The notes: generated by a model not told the origin, from the sequence alone. A stretch of DNA of 64,000 nucleotides from Bog-756 sp963699085 (GCA_963699085.1 CAVOTH010000005.1:277719-341718); one strand, 5' to 3'. Shown: positions 35,953-44,907, counted from the first letter of the stretch. Numbers and translations: made by a program.

Positions 35953-37353
35953 CTACCGAGGGGCCACCAGGGGCCATGGCCGCTCGCGCTCGGCCACCAG
36001 GGCCAGATCGAGTAGTAGCTGCTCCTCGTGGTGGCGGCCGATCACCTGCATGCCCACCGGGGCGCCATCGATGGCTCCGACCGGGATCGACACCGCCGGC
36101 ATCCCGGCCAGGTTGGCGGGGATGGTGAGCGCACCGTTGTTGCCCAGGGCCCGCTCGAACCCATAGGTGGTGATCAGGTCGACATCGCCCACCTTGGTGG
36201 GCATGGGACCTTCGGCACCGAAGGCGATGTCGGGGTTGGTGGCGGCGAAGACCACATCAGCCTGGTCGAACAGATCGGCCATCTGTTCGTTGAGGGCGAT
36301 CCGGAACAGTTCGGCGTTGCCGGCCGATTCGATGTTGTAGTGGTGGGTGGCCAGGTTCATCCCGATCTGGATCTCCGGTGTGAGGTCGTCGTCGCAGTCG
36401 GGATAGCGGTCGCCCAGCTCGGCCACCAGTCCCACCAGATTGGACAGCGCCCATTCGAGCCCGCCCTCGGGAAGCTGTACGACCACATCGACCCGGGTGA
36501 GACCGGCGTCGGCGATGAGGGCCTCGGCCGCCTCGACCACCATCGCCGCCACCCTCGGCTCGACCACGGCCGCTCCCAGGTCGACCGAGACGACGGCGCG
36601 TTTGCCGGCGAGGTCGACTGTTCCCAAACCAGTTTCCCAACCGGCGACCTTCGGGAGGCTCAGGTTGTCACGGGAGTCGAAGCCGTTGCAGACATCGAAC
36701 CAACGGGCGGTGTCGCGCACAGATCTCGACACACAGCCGAGCGTGACGGTCAGCGGTGGCTGGAGGGTCGCCGGGCCCCGGGGGATGCGACCGTAGGTCG
36801 CTTTCAGCCCGAACATTCCGGTGAAGCCGGCCGGGATCCGTATCGAGCCGCCGCCGTCACTTCCGGAGGCGATCGGGAGCAGCCCGCCGGCCACCGCCGC
36901 GGCGGAGCCGCCCGACGAGCCGCCCGGAGTCCGGGCCGTGTCCCACGGGTTGCGGGTCGTCCCGTGCAGCTTGGTGGAGGTGCAGTTGACGCCGCCGAAC
37001 TCGGACGCGGTGGTCTGGGCGGCGAGCACGGCACCGGCGGCACGGAGCCGGGCGACCTGGGTGGAGTCGTGCGTGGACACCCGGTCGGCGAACACGATCG
37101 ATGCCTCGGTGAAGGGCCATCCGGCGACGGGCTCGAGTTCCTTCACCCCCATGGGCACACCACCGAAGGGCAGGGACACGTCGGCGCCGGCCGCCTGGAC
37201 CCGGGCCGCGTCACCGTCGATATGGGAGACCGCATTCAGCCCGGATGACCCGATGGCGGCCAGCGAGGCCTCGAGCGCCTCAGTGGGACTCAAGGCGCCG
37301 GCGCGGAAGGCATCGACCAGGGAGCAGGCGTCTTCGAGCCACGGTTCGGTCAT
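35953..37353 (-). CDS. Amidase (amidase signature family)
   Basis: A 466-residue amidase-signature hydrolase with the Ser-cisSer-Lys triad visible as Lys71 in MGVKELEP, the cis-Ser in TPGGSSGGSAAA (about 146-147) and nucleophile Ser170 in DGGGSIRIPA. The C-terminal part ends ALTIPANLAGMPAVSIPVG, usual for the family. It lacks the GatA-specific context (no gatB/gatC neighbours), so it is more likely a catabolic amidase than part of the amidotransferase. The start is an ATG with TAACGT eight bases upstream. Confidence 0.92.
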   Translation of the reverse strand: MTEPWLEDACSLVDAFRAGALSPTEALEASLAAIGSSGLNAVSHIDGDAARVQAAGADVSLPFGGVPMGVKELEPVAGWPFTEASIVFADRVSTHDSTQVARLRAAGAVLAAQTTASEFGGVNCTSTKLHGTTRNPWDTARTPGGSSGGSAAAVAGGLLPIASGSDGGGSIRIPAGFTGMFGLKATYGRIPRGPATLQPPLTVTLGCVSRSVRDTARWFDVCNGFDSRDNLSLPKVAGWETGLGTVDLAGKRAVVSVDLGAAVVEPRVAAMVVEAAEALIADAGLTRVDVVVQLPEGGLEWALSNLVGLVAELGDRYPDCDDDLTPEIQIGMNLATHHYNIESAGNAELFRIALNEQMADLFDQADVVFAATNPDIAFGAEGPMPTKVGDVDLITTYGFERALGNNGALTIPANLAGMPAVSIPVGAIDGAPVGMQVIGRHHEEQLLLDLALVAERERPWPLVAPR

Positions 37354-37361
37354 GGTTCGGG

Positions 37362-37367
37362 ACGTTA
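37362..37367 (-). promoter_or_regulatory. TAACGT -10 box of the amidase gene
   Basis: TAACGT on the minus strand ends eight bases before the amidase ATG at 37353, consistent with a leaderless or near-leaderless transcript. Confidence 0.4.
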
Positions 37368-37466
37368 CCCGTGACGGTGGGAAGCCGACCCCAATCCGGG
37401 TCGAAGTCGCCCGGCGGGGATGGTGCCGTGCCGGCTCCGGTCGCGCTCTAGCGTGAGGAGATGACC

Positions 37467-38357
37467 ATGAGCGACGACATCGGGTCGACCCCGACCGGAC
37501 CCCAGGACAGTGCCGATGCTTCCACCACCGGCTCGGGCCCCGCCGGGAATGACGGGCGCGCCACCCCCAAGCATCCGTTCACGTTGGCGGTGGACATCGG
37601 CGGTACCGGGTTGAAGGCGTCGGTGCTCGATGCCGACGGTGCCATGGTGGCCGACCGGGTCAAGATCCCCACCCCGTACCCGCTGCCCCCCGACAAGCTC
37701 GTCGCGTCGTTGAAGCGGCTCATCGCTCCGCTGCCGAGGGCCGAGCGGGCGTCGGCCGGATTTCCGGGGATGGTGCGGGGAGGGGTCGTGCTGTCGTGCC
37801 CACACTTCGTCACGGTGGCCGGCCCGGGGACCGCCGTCGATCCACACCTCGTCCGACTGTGGGACCGGTTCGATCTGGCGGCCGAGCTGACCCGGGAGTT
37901 CGGCATGCCCACCAAGGTCGCCAACGACGCCGATATCCAGGGTGCCGCCGTGGTCCGAGGAGTGGGACTGGAACTGGTCATCACCCTCGGCACCGGGTTC
38001 GGAACGGGCCTGTTCTACAACGGCGAGCTGTTGCCCCACCTCGAGATCGCCCACCAACCGTTCCGCAAAGGTGAGGACTACGACGGTCAGCTGGGTGAGG
38101 TCACCCGGAAGGAGATCGGTGAGGAGCGGTGGAACAAGCGGGTGGCCAAGGCCATCGCCAACATGCGGGCCCTGACCGCCTTCGACCACCTCTACATCGG
38201 TGGCGGAAACTCCCGGCGGGTCGTGCGCCACCACCTGCCGGACGACGTGACGGTGATCGACAACAGCGCCGGCATCCTCGGCGGGATCCGCCTGTGGGTT
38301 CCGCTGCACCCCGCCACGGGAGCCGGTCAGGACCAGTCTGTGGCCGCCGCCGAATAG
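37467..38357 (+). CDS. ppgK: Polyphosphate glucokinase (ROK family)
   Basis: Phosphorylates glucose with polyphosphate (and usually ATP). The 296-residue product has an unstructured N-terminus of about 35 residues and then the phosphate-binding loop LAVDIGGTGLKASVLD. ASAGFPGMVRGG and the LGTGFGTGLFYNGEL stretch follow. The segment LPHLEIAHQPFR and IGGGNSRRV match PPGK rather than other ROK kinases. GAGGAG ends directly before the ATG at 37461 but stands six bases before the ATG at 37467, which decides the start. It is convergent with a CHAD-domain gene, 12 bases apart; both products are linked to polyphosphate. Confidence 0.9.
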   Translation: MSDDIGSTPTGPQDSADASTTGSGPAGNDGRATPKHPFTLAVDIGGTGLKASVLDADGAMVADRVKIPTPYPLPPDKLVASLKRLIAPLPRAERASAGFPGMVRGGVVLSCPHFVTVAGPGTAVDPHLVRLWDRFDLAAELTREFGMPTKVANDADIQGAAVVRGVGLELVITLGTGFGTGLFYNGELLPHLEIAHQPFRKGEDYDGQLGEVTRKEIGEERWNKRVAKAIANMRALTAFDHLYIGGGNSRRVVRHHLPDDVTVIDNSAGILGGIRLWVPLHPATGAGQDQSVAAAE

Positions 38358-38369
38358 ACGGACTGTCGC

Positions 38370-39425
38370 TCAGCCCTGCCAACGCCTCCAGCGGCGCTCC
38401 ACGTCCTTGAGGCCACTCTTCCAACCCTTGCGGGTCTCGTCGGCCACCTCGCGCTGGCGGGCGATCAGCCGCTCGGCGGGGTCGGCCAGGTCGGGCTGCT
38501 CGGCGGCGAGGGCCTCGAGCCAGCCGATGGAGAAGACCGTGTCGTGGAGGTCTCCTAACTGGCTCTGCAGGCGCTCGGCCGCCTTGGCCGTCTTACGGGC
38601 CCGGCCCCCTTCGACCACGGCCAGCGTCTCGGACCCGTAGCGGAGGTCCTTGAGCCGGATCCGGAGCTGATGGAGGTTCACGTCCGAGGGGTTCTTCCGC
38701 GCCGTGCGGCCGGCGCCGCGCAGGTCCCGCCACGAGCGTCGGAGCATGGTCGGGAGGACGTCGGTCGCCGGACCGGACGCCTTGGGCCTGAACTCGGGCC
38801 CCTCCCACAGGAGCATCATCTGGTCACCGAGCCGGAGTCGGCGTGGACCGGCCTGATCGGCGGCGATCTGTGCCTCCACCTCGACGCGGCGCCAATCGAC
38901 CACGGCCAGGAGCCGAGCAACCTCGTCGGTGTCGAGCACATCGGGCCCGCTGGTGCGGACGACGGCGGCGAGCAGGTCGAGGTCGCGTGACCGGCCCAGC
39001 TCGTTGCCGTACCAGGCCAGCTCGGCACGCAGGGCCGTGCCCCAGCCCGGGTCGAGTAGGAGTCGGAAGGTCCGCAGGTTCGATCGGATGCGGCGCATGG
39101 CCACCCGGCTCTGGTGCACGCGCTCCAGATGGTCAGCGCGCCGCTCCGTCCCCCGCAACGACTTGGCGGTCGACTGCTTCCACAGCGGACGGGGACCCAT
39201 GGTGCCGCTCAGTGCGTCGATCGAAGAGCCGGGCAGGCCACCGTCGTCCAGCTGGTCGTCCCGGTCGTTCAGCAGGAAGGTCCTCGCCGCCATGGCGAGC
39301 GTCCGGTGGAGAACCATGGCGGCGGTCGGGTCGGGGACATCCTGATCGAGCTTGCCGGCGTGACTTCCGGGTGCGACGGGGTCGGGTCCTCCGTCCACGT
39401 GGTACTCGAGCGGTTCGCTGGTCAT
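38370..39425 (-). CDS. CHAD domain-containing protein
   Basis: A 351-residue helical protein with two four-helix halves rich in conserved basic residues: VHQSRVAMRRIRSNLRTFRLLL in the first and HQLRIRLKDLRYGSE in the second. CHAD domains bind inorganic polyphosphate through these basic faces and often locate to polyphosphate granules. No CYTH phosphatase domain is attached. The ATG at 39425 has GGAGG seven bases upstream. It faces ppgK, which consumes polyphosphate, so the pair may be a small polyphosphate-handling locus (inference). Confidence 0.9.
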   Translation of the reverse strand: MTSEPLEYHVDGGPDPVAPGSHAGKLDQDVPDPTAAMVLHRTLAMAARTFLLNDRDDQLDDGGLPGSSIDALSGTMGPRPLWKQSTAKSLRGTERRADHLERVHQSRVAMRRIRSNLRTFRLLLDPGWGTALRAELAWYGNELGRSRDLDLLAAVVRTSGPDVLDTDEVARLLAVVDWRRVEVEAQIAADQAGPRRLRLGDQMMLLWEGPEFRPKASGPATDVLPTMLRRSWRDLRGAGRTARKNPSDVNLHQLRIRLKDLRYGSETLAVVEGGRARKTAKAAERLQSQLGDLHDTVFSIGWLEALAAEQPDLADPAERLIARQREVADETRKGWKSGLKDVERRWRRWQG

Positions 39426-39501
39426 GGGTGGGCCTCCGCATCCCAGCCTAGAAGTGCAACGGCTCCGGTGCCTTGGCTCCGATCGGCCCGGACTCCGCCG
39501 G

Positions 39502-39507
39502 TACGCT
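39502..39507 (+). promoter_or_regulatory. TACGCT -10 box, leaderless-type
   Basis: TACGCT, then six bases, then the GTG at 39514 of the quinone oxidoreductase gene. The spacing equals that at 40488 and 61993. Confidence 0.5.
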
Positions 39508-39513
39508 TCGCAC

Positions 39514-40458
39514 GTGCACGCCGTGACCATCGTCGAAGGGAAGCTCATCTGGGACGAACGCCCTGAGCCCACCGCCGGGCCCGGTGAGGTCGTGGTGGCG
39601 GTGCGAGCGGCTGGCGTCAACGGGGCCGACCTTCTGCAGCGCAGGGGTTTTTATCCGGCGCCGCCGGGCTGGCCCGCCGACATTCCCGGAATGGAATTCT
39701 CGGGCACGGTGCTCACCATCGGGCCGGGCACCGATCGGTTCGCGGTGGGTGATCGGGTGATGGCCATCTGCGGGGGCGGTGGTCAGGCCGAACAGGTGGT
39801 GGTGCCCGAGTCGGCCCTGATGCCGGTGCCCGACGGCATCGAACTCGTCCCGGCCGGCGGATTTCCCGAGGTGTTCTCGACCGCCCAGGACGCGCTGATC
39901 ACCCAGGCCCGACTGGGCCCCGGCGACCGGGTGCTGATTTCGGGCGCCGCGGGCGGGGTAGGGACGGCTGCCGTCCAGTTGGCCCACGCGGTGGGTTCCC
40001 ATGTGGTGGCCACGGTTCGCAACCCGGACCTGCACGAGGAGGTCCACGCCCTCGGTGCGGACGACGTGATCACCCCCGACCGGACCGCCGAATTCGGTCC
40101 GTTCGACGTCTCGCTCGAGCTGGTCGGCGCGGCCGGGGTCGAGGCCGTGCTTCCCCACCTCGCCTCCGGTGCCCGGGTCGTCGTCATCGGCGTCGGGTCC
40201 GGGGCGAAGGCCGAGGTCGATCTCCTCGCCCTCATGGGTAAGCGGGCCACCATCGGCGGGTCGACCCTGCGAGCCCGCAGCACCGAGGAGAAGGCCGAGG
40301 TAGCCCGGCTGGTCGAGAGCCGTTCCCTCGAGCTGCTGGCCGAAAGGAAGGTCACGGTGCCGGTGTCGGCCACCTTCGCCATGGCTGATGCCACTGCGGC
40401 CTATGAGCGGTTCGCCGCCGGCGGAAAGCTCGGAAAGATCATCCTGGTCAACGGCTGA
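39514..40458 (+). CDS. NAD(P)H:quinone oxidoreductase-like MDR protein
   Basis: A 314-residue zinc-independent medium-chain dehydrogenase/reductase of the quinone oxidoreductase branch. Landmarks are RAAGVNGADLLQRRGFYPAPPGWPADIPGMEFSGTV and the NADPH-binding GAAGGVGTAAVQLAHAVGSHVVATVRN near residue 150. The ending is FAAGGKLGKIILV. Zinc-ligand cysteines are absent. Such proteins reduce quinones or enoyl compounds with NADPH. The GTG start follows a TACGCT box by six bases. The acyl-ACP thioesterase-like gene follows on the same strand with its own box. Confidence 0.9.
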   Translation: MHAVTIVEGKLIWDERPEPTAGPGEVVVAVRAAGVNGADLLQRRGFYPAPPGWPADIPGMEFSGTVLTIGPGTDRFAVGDRVMAICGGGGQAEQVVVPESALMPVPDGIELVPAGGFPEVFSTAQDALITQARLGPGDRVLISGAAGGVGTAAVQLAHAVGSHVVATVRNPDLHEEVHALGADDVITPDRTAEFGPFDVSLELVGAAGVEAVLPHLASGARVVVIGVGSGAKAEVDLLALMGKRATIGGSTLRARSTEEKAEVARLVESRSLELLAERKVTVPVSATFAMADATAAYERFAAGGKLGKIILVNG

Positions 40459-40487
40459 GCCAGAACCGACGGCGGACCACCGCCCCG

Positions 40488-40493
40488 TAGGCT
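40488..40493 (+). promoter_or_regulatory. TAGGCT -10 box, leaderless-type
   Basis: TAGGCT, then six bases, then the GTG at 40500 of the thioesterase-like gene. Confidence 0.5.
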
Positions 40494-40499
40494 TCCGCC

Positions 40500-41204
40500 G
40501 TGCTCGAGTACCTGCTACCGCCGACCTCGGGCCGACGGTTCACCGGCGGCCAGCGGGTCCGACTCGGGGACACCGATACCGGGGGCCGCCTCCGGCCCGA
40601 TGCCGTCGCCCGTTATCTACACGACATAGCGGCCGACGACTGGGACGACGCCGGCATCGGGAGCGGTGACCTGTGGGTGGTCAGGCGCACCGCCATGCGA
40701 CTCGGCGCCGGGGGAAGGTGGCCCAAGCTGGGCGAAGTGGTCACGGCCACCACCTGGTGCTCAGGCATCGGGGCGGCGTGGGCCGAGCGTCGCACCGACC
40801 TGGCCGTCGACGGGGCGGTGCTGGCGGAGACCGAGTCGCTGTGGGTGCCGCTCGACCCGGAGCGACCCCGCCGCATCTCGGCCGAGTTCCGGGAGGTCTA
40901 CGGCGAGGCGGCGGCCGGTCGCAAGGTGTCGGGCCGGGTGGCCCTACCCGACATGCCGGCAGACGTGGAACGGCGGCCGTGGCCGCTCCGCCGGGTCGAC
41001 CTCGACGTCGCGGGACACGTCAACAACGCGGCCAGTTGGACGGCACTGGTCGAGGTGGCCAACGGGCCCATCGCCTCGGCCACCCTCACCCACCACGGCC
41101 CGCTCGCCTGGAACGATCCGGTGACGCTGGCGGCGGCGGCCGGCAGGATATGGCTGCTCAACGGGGACCAGGTCCGGGTGTCGGGGGAGTTCACACCCTC
41201 CTGA
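40500..41204 (+). CDS. Acyl-ACP thioesterase-like protein (double hot dog)
   Basis: A 234-residue cytosolic protein of the acyl-ACP/acyl-CoA thioesterase group. The N-terminal hot-dog domain has VRLGDTDTGGRLRPDAVARYLHDIAADDW and WVVRRTAMRLG; the second has RRVDLDVAGHVNNAASWTALVE, where the N-N and preceding H resemble the catalytic Asn-His region of FatA-type enzymes. It would release fatty acids from acyl carriers. Its end is convergent with the thiolase-like gene, 39 bases apart. Confidence 0.83.
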   Translation: MLEYLLPPTSGRRFTGGQRVRLGDTDTGGRLRPDAVARYLHDIAADDWDDAGIGSGDLWVVRRTAMRLGAGGRWPKLGEVVTATTWCSGIGAAWAERRTDLAVDGAVLAETESLWVPLDPERPRRISAEFREVYGEAAAGRKVSGRVALPDMPADVERRPWPLRRVDLDVAGHVNNAASWTALVEVANGPIASATLTHHGPLAWNDPVTLAAAAGRIWLLNGDQVRVSGEFTPS

Positions 41205-41243
41205 GGGACCATCAGGGTGTGCGAGCGCCGTGGAGGCCTGCCG

Positions 41244-42443
41244 CTACTTCGAGACGATGACGGACGACCCGTGACCGAAGAGGCCCTGGTTGGCGGTGAT
41301 CCCGACCCGGGCACCTTCGACCTGGCGACCGGCGGCCTGGCCACGCAGCTGCCAGACCAGCTCGCACACCTGGGCGATGGCCTGGGCGGGGATGGCCTCG
41401 CCGAAGCACGACAACCCTCCGCTCGGGTTGACGGGAACCCGGCCCCCGAGTGTGGTGTCGCCGTCGCGGAGCATGCGCTCGGCTTCGCCCTCCTTGCACA
41501 GTCCGATGTCCTCATACCAGTCCAGCTCGAGGGCGGAAGACAGGTCGTAGACCTCGGCGAGACTCACGTCCTCGGGCCCGATGCCGGCTTCCTCGTAGGC
41601 GGCCAGGGCCACCGACTGCTTGAAGGTCGGCCCCACGGAGGCCGACGTGGACGACGAGTCGGTCGAGAAGTTGGGCATCTCGATGATGGCCTGGGGGAAG
41701 CGCGGGGTGACCGTGGACACGGCGTCGATGGTCACGAGCTCGTGGCTACCGCCGTGGCGCTTGGCGAAGTCCATCGAGCAGAGCACCAGTGCGGCACCGC
41801 CGTCGGAGGTGGCGCAGATCTCGAGCAGGCGCAGGGGGTCGGCGACCATGGGAGATGCGAGCACCTCCTCGGCGGTCACCTCCTTGCGGTACCGGGCATA
41901 CGGGTTCTCCAGACCGTGGCGGGCATTCTTCACCTTGACGGCGGCGAAGTCGGCTTCCGTTGCCCCGAACAGCTCCATCCGCCGGCGGGCGTACAGGGCG
42001 AAGTAGGTGGGGTTGGTAGCTCCCATGAGGTGGAAGCGGAGCCAGTCCGGATCGTCCTTGCGGTCGCCGCCGACCGGCTTGAAGAAGCCCTTGGGGGTGG
42101 TGTCCGCTCCGACCACGAGTGCGACGTCGCACAGGCCGGCCAGGATCTGGGCCCGAGCGTTGTTGATGGCCTGGGCGCCCGATGCACAGGCGGCATAGGC
42201 CGAGGAGACCCGGGCCCCGGTCCAGCCCAGCGCCTGGGCGAAGGTGGCGCCGGCCACGAAGCCCGGGTAGCCGTTGCGGATGGTGTCCGCTCCGGCCACG
42301 TACTGGATGTCGGTCCAGTCCACGCCGGCTTCTCTCAGGGCGTCGCCGGCGGCGGCCAGGCCGTACTCGACGAAATTGCGCCCCCACTTGCCCCACGGGT
42401 GCATTCCGGCACCCAGGACAGCGACCTTCTTGTCTGTTCCCAC
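41244..42443 (-). CDS. Thiolase-like lipid-transfer protein (SCP-x type)
   Basis: A 399-residue thiolase-fold protein. The nucleophile region is SAYAACASGAQAI with Cys86, and the C-terminal end has NPSGGLSCFGEAIPAQAIAQ and NQGLFGHGSSVIV (His near 390). This order is typical of SCP-x/Ltp-type thiolases that act with a separate DUF35 subunit on CoA thioesters, including steroid side-chain enzymes. The DUF35 gene ends two bases before this GTG start, so the two are translated together and probably form a complex. The acyl-CoA substrate is unknown. Confidence 0.88.
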   Translation of the reverse strand: MGTDKKVAVLGAGMHPWGKWGRNFVEYGLAAAGDALREAGVDWTDIQYVAGADTIRNGYPGFVAGATFAQALGWTGARVSSAYAACASGAQAINNARAQILAGLCDVALVVGADTTPKGFFKPVGGDRKDDPDWLRFHLMGATNPTYFALYARRRMELFGATEADFAAVKVKNARHGLENPYARYRKEVTAEEVLASPMVADPLRLLEICATSDGGAALVLCSMDFAKRHGGSHELVTIDAVSTVTPRFPQAIIEMPNFSTDSSSTSASVGPTFKQSVALAAYEEAGIGPEDVSLAEVYDLSSALELDWYEDIGLCKEGEAERMLRDGDTTLGGRVPVNPSGGLSCFGEAIPAQAIAQVCELVWQLRGQAAGRQVEGARVGITANQGLFGHGSSVIVSK

Positions 42444-42445
42444 CG

Positions 42446-42911
42446 TCAGGCCCCCTGTCCGTTGGTCGCACCCGTCACCGAGACAGGGCGCCACTTCCAC
42501 ACCATGAACTCATGCTCATCATCCTCGTACAGGGTGTCGAGGACCAGCTCGACTTCGTCCCCGACGTTCAGCTCGTCGACGCCCACTCCGGGGACGACCT
42601 GACCCATGACCACCATCTGCTCGGCGGCCAGCTCGACCGCGGCAGATGGCGAATGGCACGTAGGGGTCGGCGGCCACGTAGGGCTCGGGTGGCTGGTAGC
42701 CGGCATTCGTGTATGACCAGACCTTGCCGATGCGGCTGAGCGGCACCTCGGCGAACTCCGTTCCCTGGCAGTGGGGATTCCGGCAGAAGAACGTCTCCTT
42801 GGGGAACGCGAAGTTGCCGCAGCTGGTGCATTTGGAGCCGAGCAGGGCAGGAGCGCCGTCGTCCATGGTGAACCATCCTTCGATGGCGGGTACCCGTGTC
42901 TTCGTGGTCAT
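42446..42911 (-). pseudogene. DUF35 zinc-ribbon/OB-fold partner of the thiolase, one frameshift
   Basis: The N-terminal half has a rubredoxin-like zinc ribbon (CTSCGNFAFPKETFFCRNPHC) followed by GKVWSYTNAGYQPPEPY. The C-terminal half, in another frame, is an OB-fold with AAVELAAEQMVVMGQVV and VGDEVELVLDTLYEDDEHEFMVWKWRP. Removing one A at 42644 joins them into a normal DUF35 protein of about 154 residues that ends two bases before the thiolase start. DUF35 proteins act as the acyl-CoA-binding partner of SCP-x-like thiolases and aldolases. Loss of this partner would leave the thiolase alone; a sequence error is the simpler reading. Confidence 0.8.
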
Positions 42912-42918
42912 GGTCCGA

Positions 42919-42924
42919 ATTCTA
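42919..42924 (-). promoter_or_regulatory. TAGAAT -10 box of the DUF35-thiolase operon
   Basis: TAGAAT on the minus strand stands seven bases before the ATG at 42911, implying a leaderless transcript for the DUF35 and thiolase genes. Confidence 0.5.
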
Positions 42925-42991
42925 ACGGACCGTCAGAAACCGGGGCGAAGTGGAGCGATGGTGGGAAACGATCACCCGTGATGTCCCCCGC

Positions 42992-43564
42992 TCAGGCAGT
43001 GGCCGCCTGGATTCCGGAAGCCGAGATGGTGAAGCCCTTGCCGGATGCCGTGCACGTCATGCCGGTCGGACGCGAGACGCAGGTGAACGTCCCGTTGGAC
43101 GTCGACGTCCCGTAGGCGAGGATGCCGGTGTTCTCCCCGGCGTTGGACAGGCAGGTCTCCCCGGTGCACGTGGTGTAGGTACCGTCGGGCTGGAGATGGG
43201 CGGCCTGGGGGGGATTCACGGTGAGACACAGCTGCGCCGCCGGATCTATCTCACAGCTGATGTTCTTGGTGGGCGAGTAGAACTCGCAGATCGTGGTGGG
43301 CCCGGTCGACGACGGACAGGGGACCGATGTCACGGCCGCTGTGGCGGTCGACGAAGTCGAGGGCGAGGCGGCCGTCGTCGTCGAGGGGCTCGGCGCAGGT
43401 GCCGAGGTGCTCGAACCCGTGGAGCTGGTCGTCGTGGTGGTGCTCGACGTCGAGGAGCTACCGCAGGCGGCGAGCGACACGATGGCCGCAACGGTGACCA
43501 CCGCGATCATCGAGGTGCGTCGGGCTCGTCCATTCGCCGGTCTGGTGTCCGTGCCGCCGTGCAT
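42992..43564 (-). CDS. Lipoprotein with Ser/Thr-rich linker and Cys-rich C-terminal domain
   Basis: A 190-residue secreted lipoprotein. A basic N-terminus and the hydrophobic MIAVVTVAAIVSLAAC end in a lipobox (LAAC) where Cys would be lipidated. A Ser/Thr/Pro linker of about 50 residues follows. The C-terminal domain of about 95 residues has eight cysteines and stretches such as YSPTKNISCEI, CTGETCLSN, GTFTCVSRPTGMTCTASGKGF, resembling the DUF6636-type domain of actinobacterial lipoproteins. The function is unknown. GGAAG six bases before the ATG decides the start. Confidence 0.83.
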   Translation of the reverse strand: MHGGTDTRPANGRARRTSMIAVVTVAAIVSLAACGSSSTSSTTTTTSSTGSSTSAPAPSPSTTTAASPSTSSTATAAVTSVPCPSSTGPTTICEFYSPTKNISCEIDPAAQLCLTVNPPQAAHLQPDGTYTTCTGETCLSNAGENTGILAYGTSTSNGTFTCVSRPTGMTCTASGKGFTISASGIQAATA

Positions 43565-43583
43565 ACGCGCTTCCTTTGACTGA

Positions 43584-43625
43584 GCACCGCCCTGGAGGCC
43601 GGTCGCCGCTCGACCGCTGCGGTGC
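43584..43625 (-). terminator. Nested hairpin downstream of the CoA transferase gene
   Basis: GCACCGC (43584-43590) pairs with GCGGTGC (43619-43625), enclosing an inner CGGTCG/CGACCG stem-loop. It lies just past the stop of the CoA transferase gene and before the lipoprotein start, so it may end the first transcript. No T-run is present. Confidence 0.45.
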
Positions 43626-43659
43626 CCGCCCAATCTACGTCGCGGTTGTCACCGCGCTG

Positions 43660-44907
43660 CTACTTCTCCGGTGGACCGCCCAGCCCACCGTTGGCCCGGG
43701 ACTCGGCGATGCGGGTGGCGTCCCATCCGAGGAGGTCGGCCAAGACCTCGTCGGTGTGTTGGCCGACAGTCGGTGCGTGGGCGGGAGCGGGCAGCTCCTC
43801 GCCGACGAACTTGATGGGCGAGCCCAGCTCCTCGGCCCCCAGCTGCGACACCGGGTACCAGTCGAACCTGTCCTGGAACTGCGGGTCCTCGGCGATGGTC
43901 TTCGGTGAGTTCACCGGGGCCACGGGAAAGTTCTTCTCATTGCCGAAGGCGATCCAGTCGACCGCGTCCCGGGTCCGGAAGATGTCCCGCAGCTCGGCGC
44001 GGAGTTCGAGATTGCCCCGGGCATGGTCGGCGTACTTCGAGCCCGGCCACCGCTCGAACAGTTCGGGGCGGCCCACCGCGTCGCAGAAGTTCTTCCAGAA
44101 TGCCTGCTCCGACGCCATGAACAGTACATACCGCCCGTCCTTGGCCTCGTAGACCTGGTACCGGACACCCTCGACCATGCCCGCGGTGCCCGGCTCCCGG
44201 CGTTCGTAGTCGTCGGCCTTGTTCCCGGTGACCTCGGACTCGGGTCGCTCATAGGCCTTCCAGGTCTCACTCCGATACCAGTCCATGGCTGCCGCCGCGT
44301 CGGACTGGGCGATCTCCAGGAACGAGCCCTCGCCGGTGGTCTTCGCCCGCAGCACAGCCGCCATGATGCCGAGCGCCCCGAAGAGCGGGCCGGCGTGGAT
44401 ACCCATCGACGCGTGCTCGGGAAGGTAGGCGAACCCCTCTTCGTTCACCTGGGGCGAGACGATGCCCGCCCAGGTGTCGAAGGCCACGCCATGGGCCGGA
44501 AGGTCCCGGTAGGGCCCGGTCATCCCGTAGCCGCTGATGGTGCAGAACACGATGTCCGGCTTGAGGGCCACCAGGTCGTCGTAGCCGACACCGCGCCGTG
44601 CCAGCCCTCCCGGTCGCATGGCCTCGACCACCACGTCACAGGTCTTGGCCAACTCCTTGAAGGTGGCGACGTCCTCGTCGGTGCGCAGATCCATGACGAT
44701 GGACCGCTTGCCCCGGTTGACGTGCAGGTGCATGAGGGAGACGCCGTCGACGATGGGCCAGGTCATCTCGCGGATGTAATCCCCGGCCGGGGGCTCGACC
44801 TTGATCACCTCGGCGCCGAGGTCGATCAGGGGCATGGTGATGGCAGCTGGACCGAGGGCTGAGACCTCGAGAATACGGATGCCATGAAGTGGGGCGCCGG
44901 AGGGCAT
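43660..44907 (-). CDS. CaiB/BaiF family (family III) CoA transferase
   Basis: A 415-residue CoA transferase. Landmarks are GIRILEVSALGPAAITMPLIDLGAEVIKVEPPAGDYIR at the N-terminus, HLHVNRGKRSIVMDLRTDED, VVVEAMRPGGLARRGVGYDDL and GLFGALGIMAAVLRA-like PLFGALGIMAAVLRAKTTGEG. The catalytic Asp expected about 160-170 residues in is plausible in AHGVAFDTWAG. Such enzymes move CoA between acids; the neighbouring thiolase and thioesterase suggest acyl-CoA catabolism (inference). AGGAGA lies four bases before the ATG. Confidence 0.92.
   Translation of the reverse strand: MPSGAPLHGIRILEVSALGPAAITMPLIDLGAEVIKVEPPAGDYIREMTWPIVDGVSLMHLHVNRGKRSIVMDLRTDEDVATFKELAKTCDVVVEAMRPGGLARRGVGYDDLVALKPDIVFCTISGYGMTGPYRDLPAHGVAFDTWAGIVSPQVNEEGFAYLPEHASMGIHAGPLFGALGIMAAVLRAKTTGEGSFLEIAQSDAAAAMDWYRSETWKAYERPESEVTGNKADDYERREPGTAGMVEGVRYQVYEAKDGRYVLFMASEQAFWKNFCDAVGRPELFERWPGSKYADHARGNLELRAELRDIFRTRDAVDWIAFGNEKNFPVAPVNSPKTIAEDPQFQDRFDWYPVSQLGAEELGSPIKFVGEELPAPAHAPTVGQHTDEVLADLLGWDATRIAESRANGGLGGPPEK

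Noticed and set aside
35953..37353. Aspartyl/glutamyl-tRNA amidotransferase subunit A (gatA)
   Set aside because: No gatB or gatC beside it and the substrate region does not resemble GatA specifically; kept as a general amidase.
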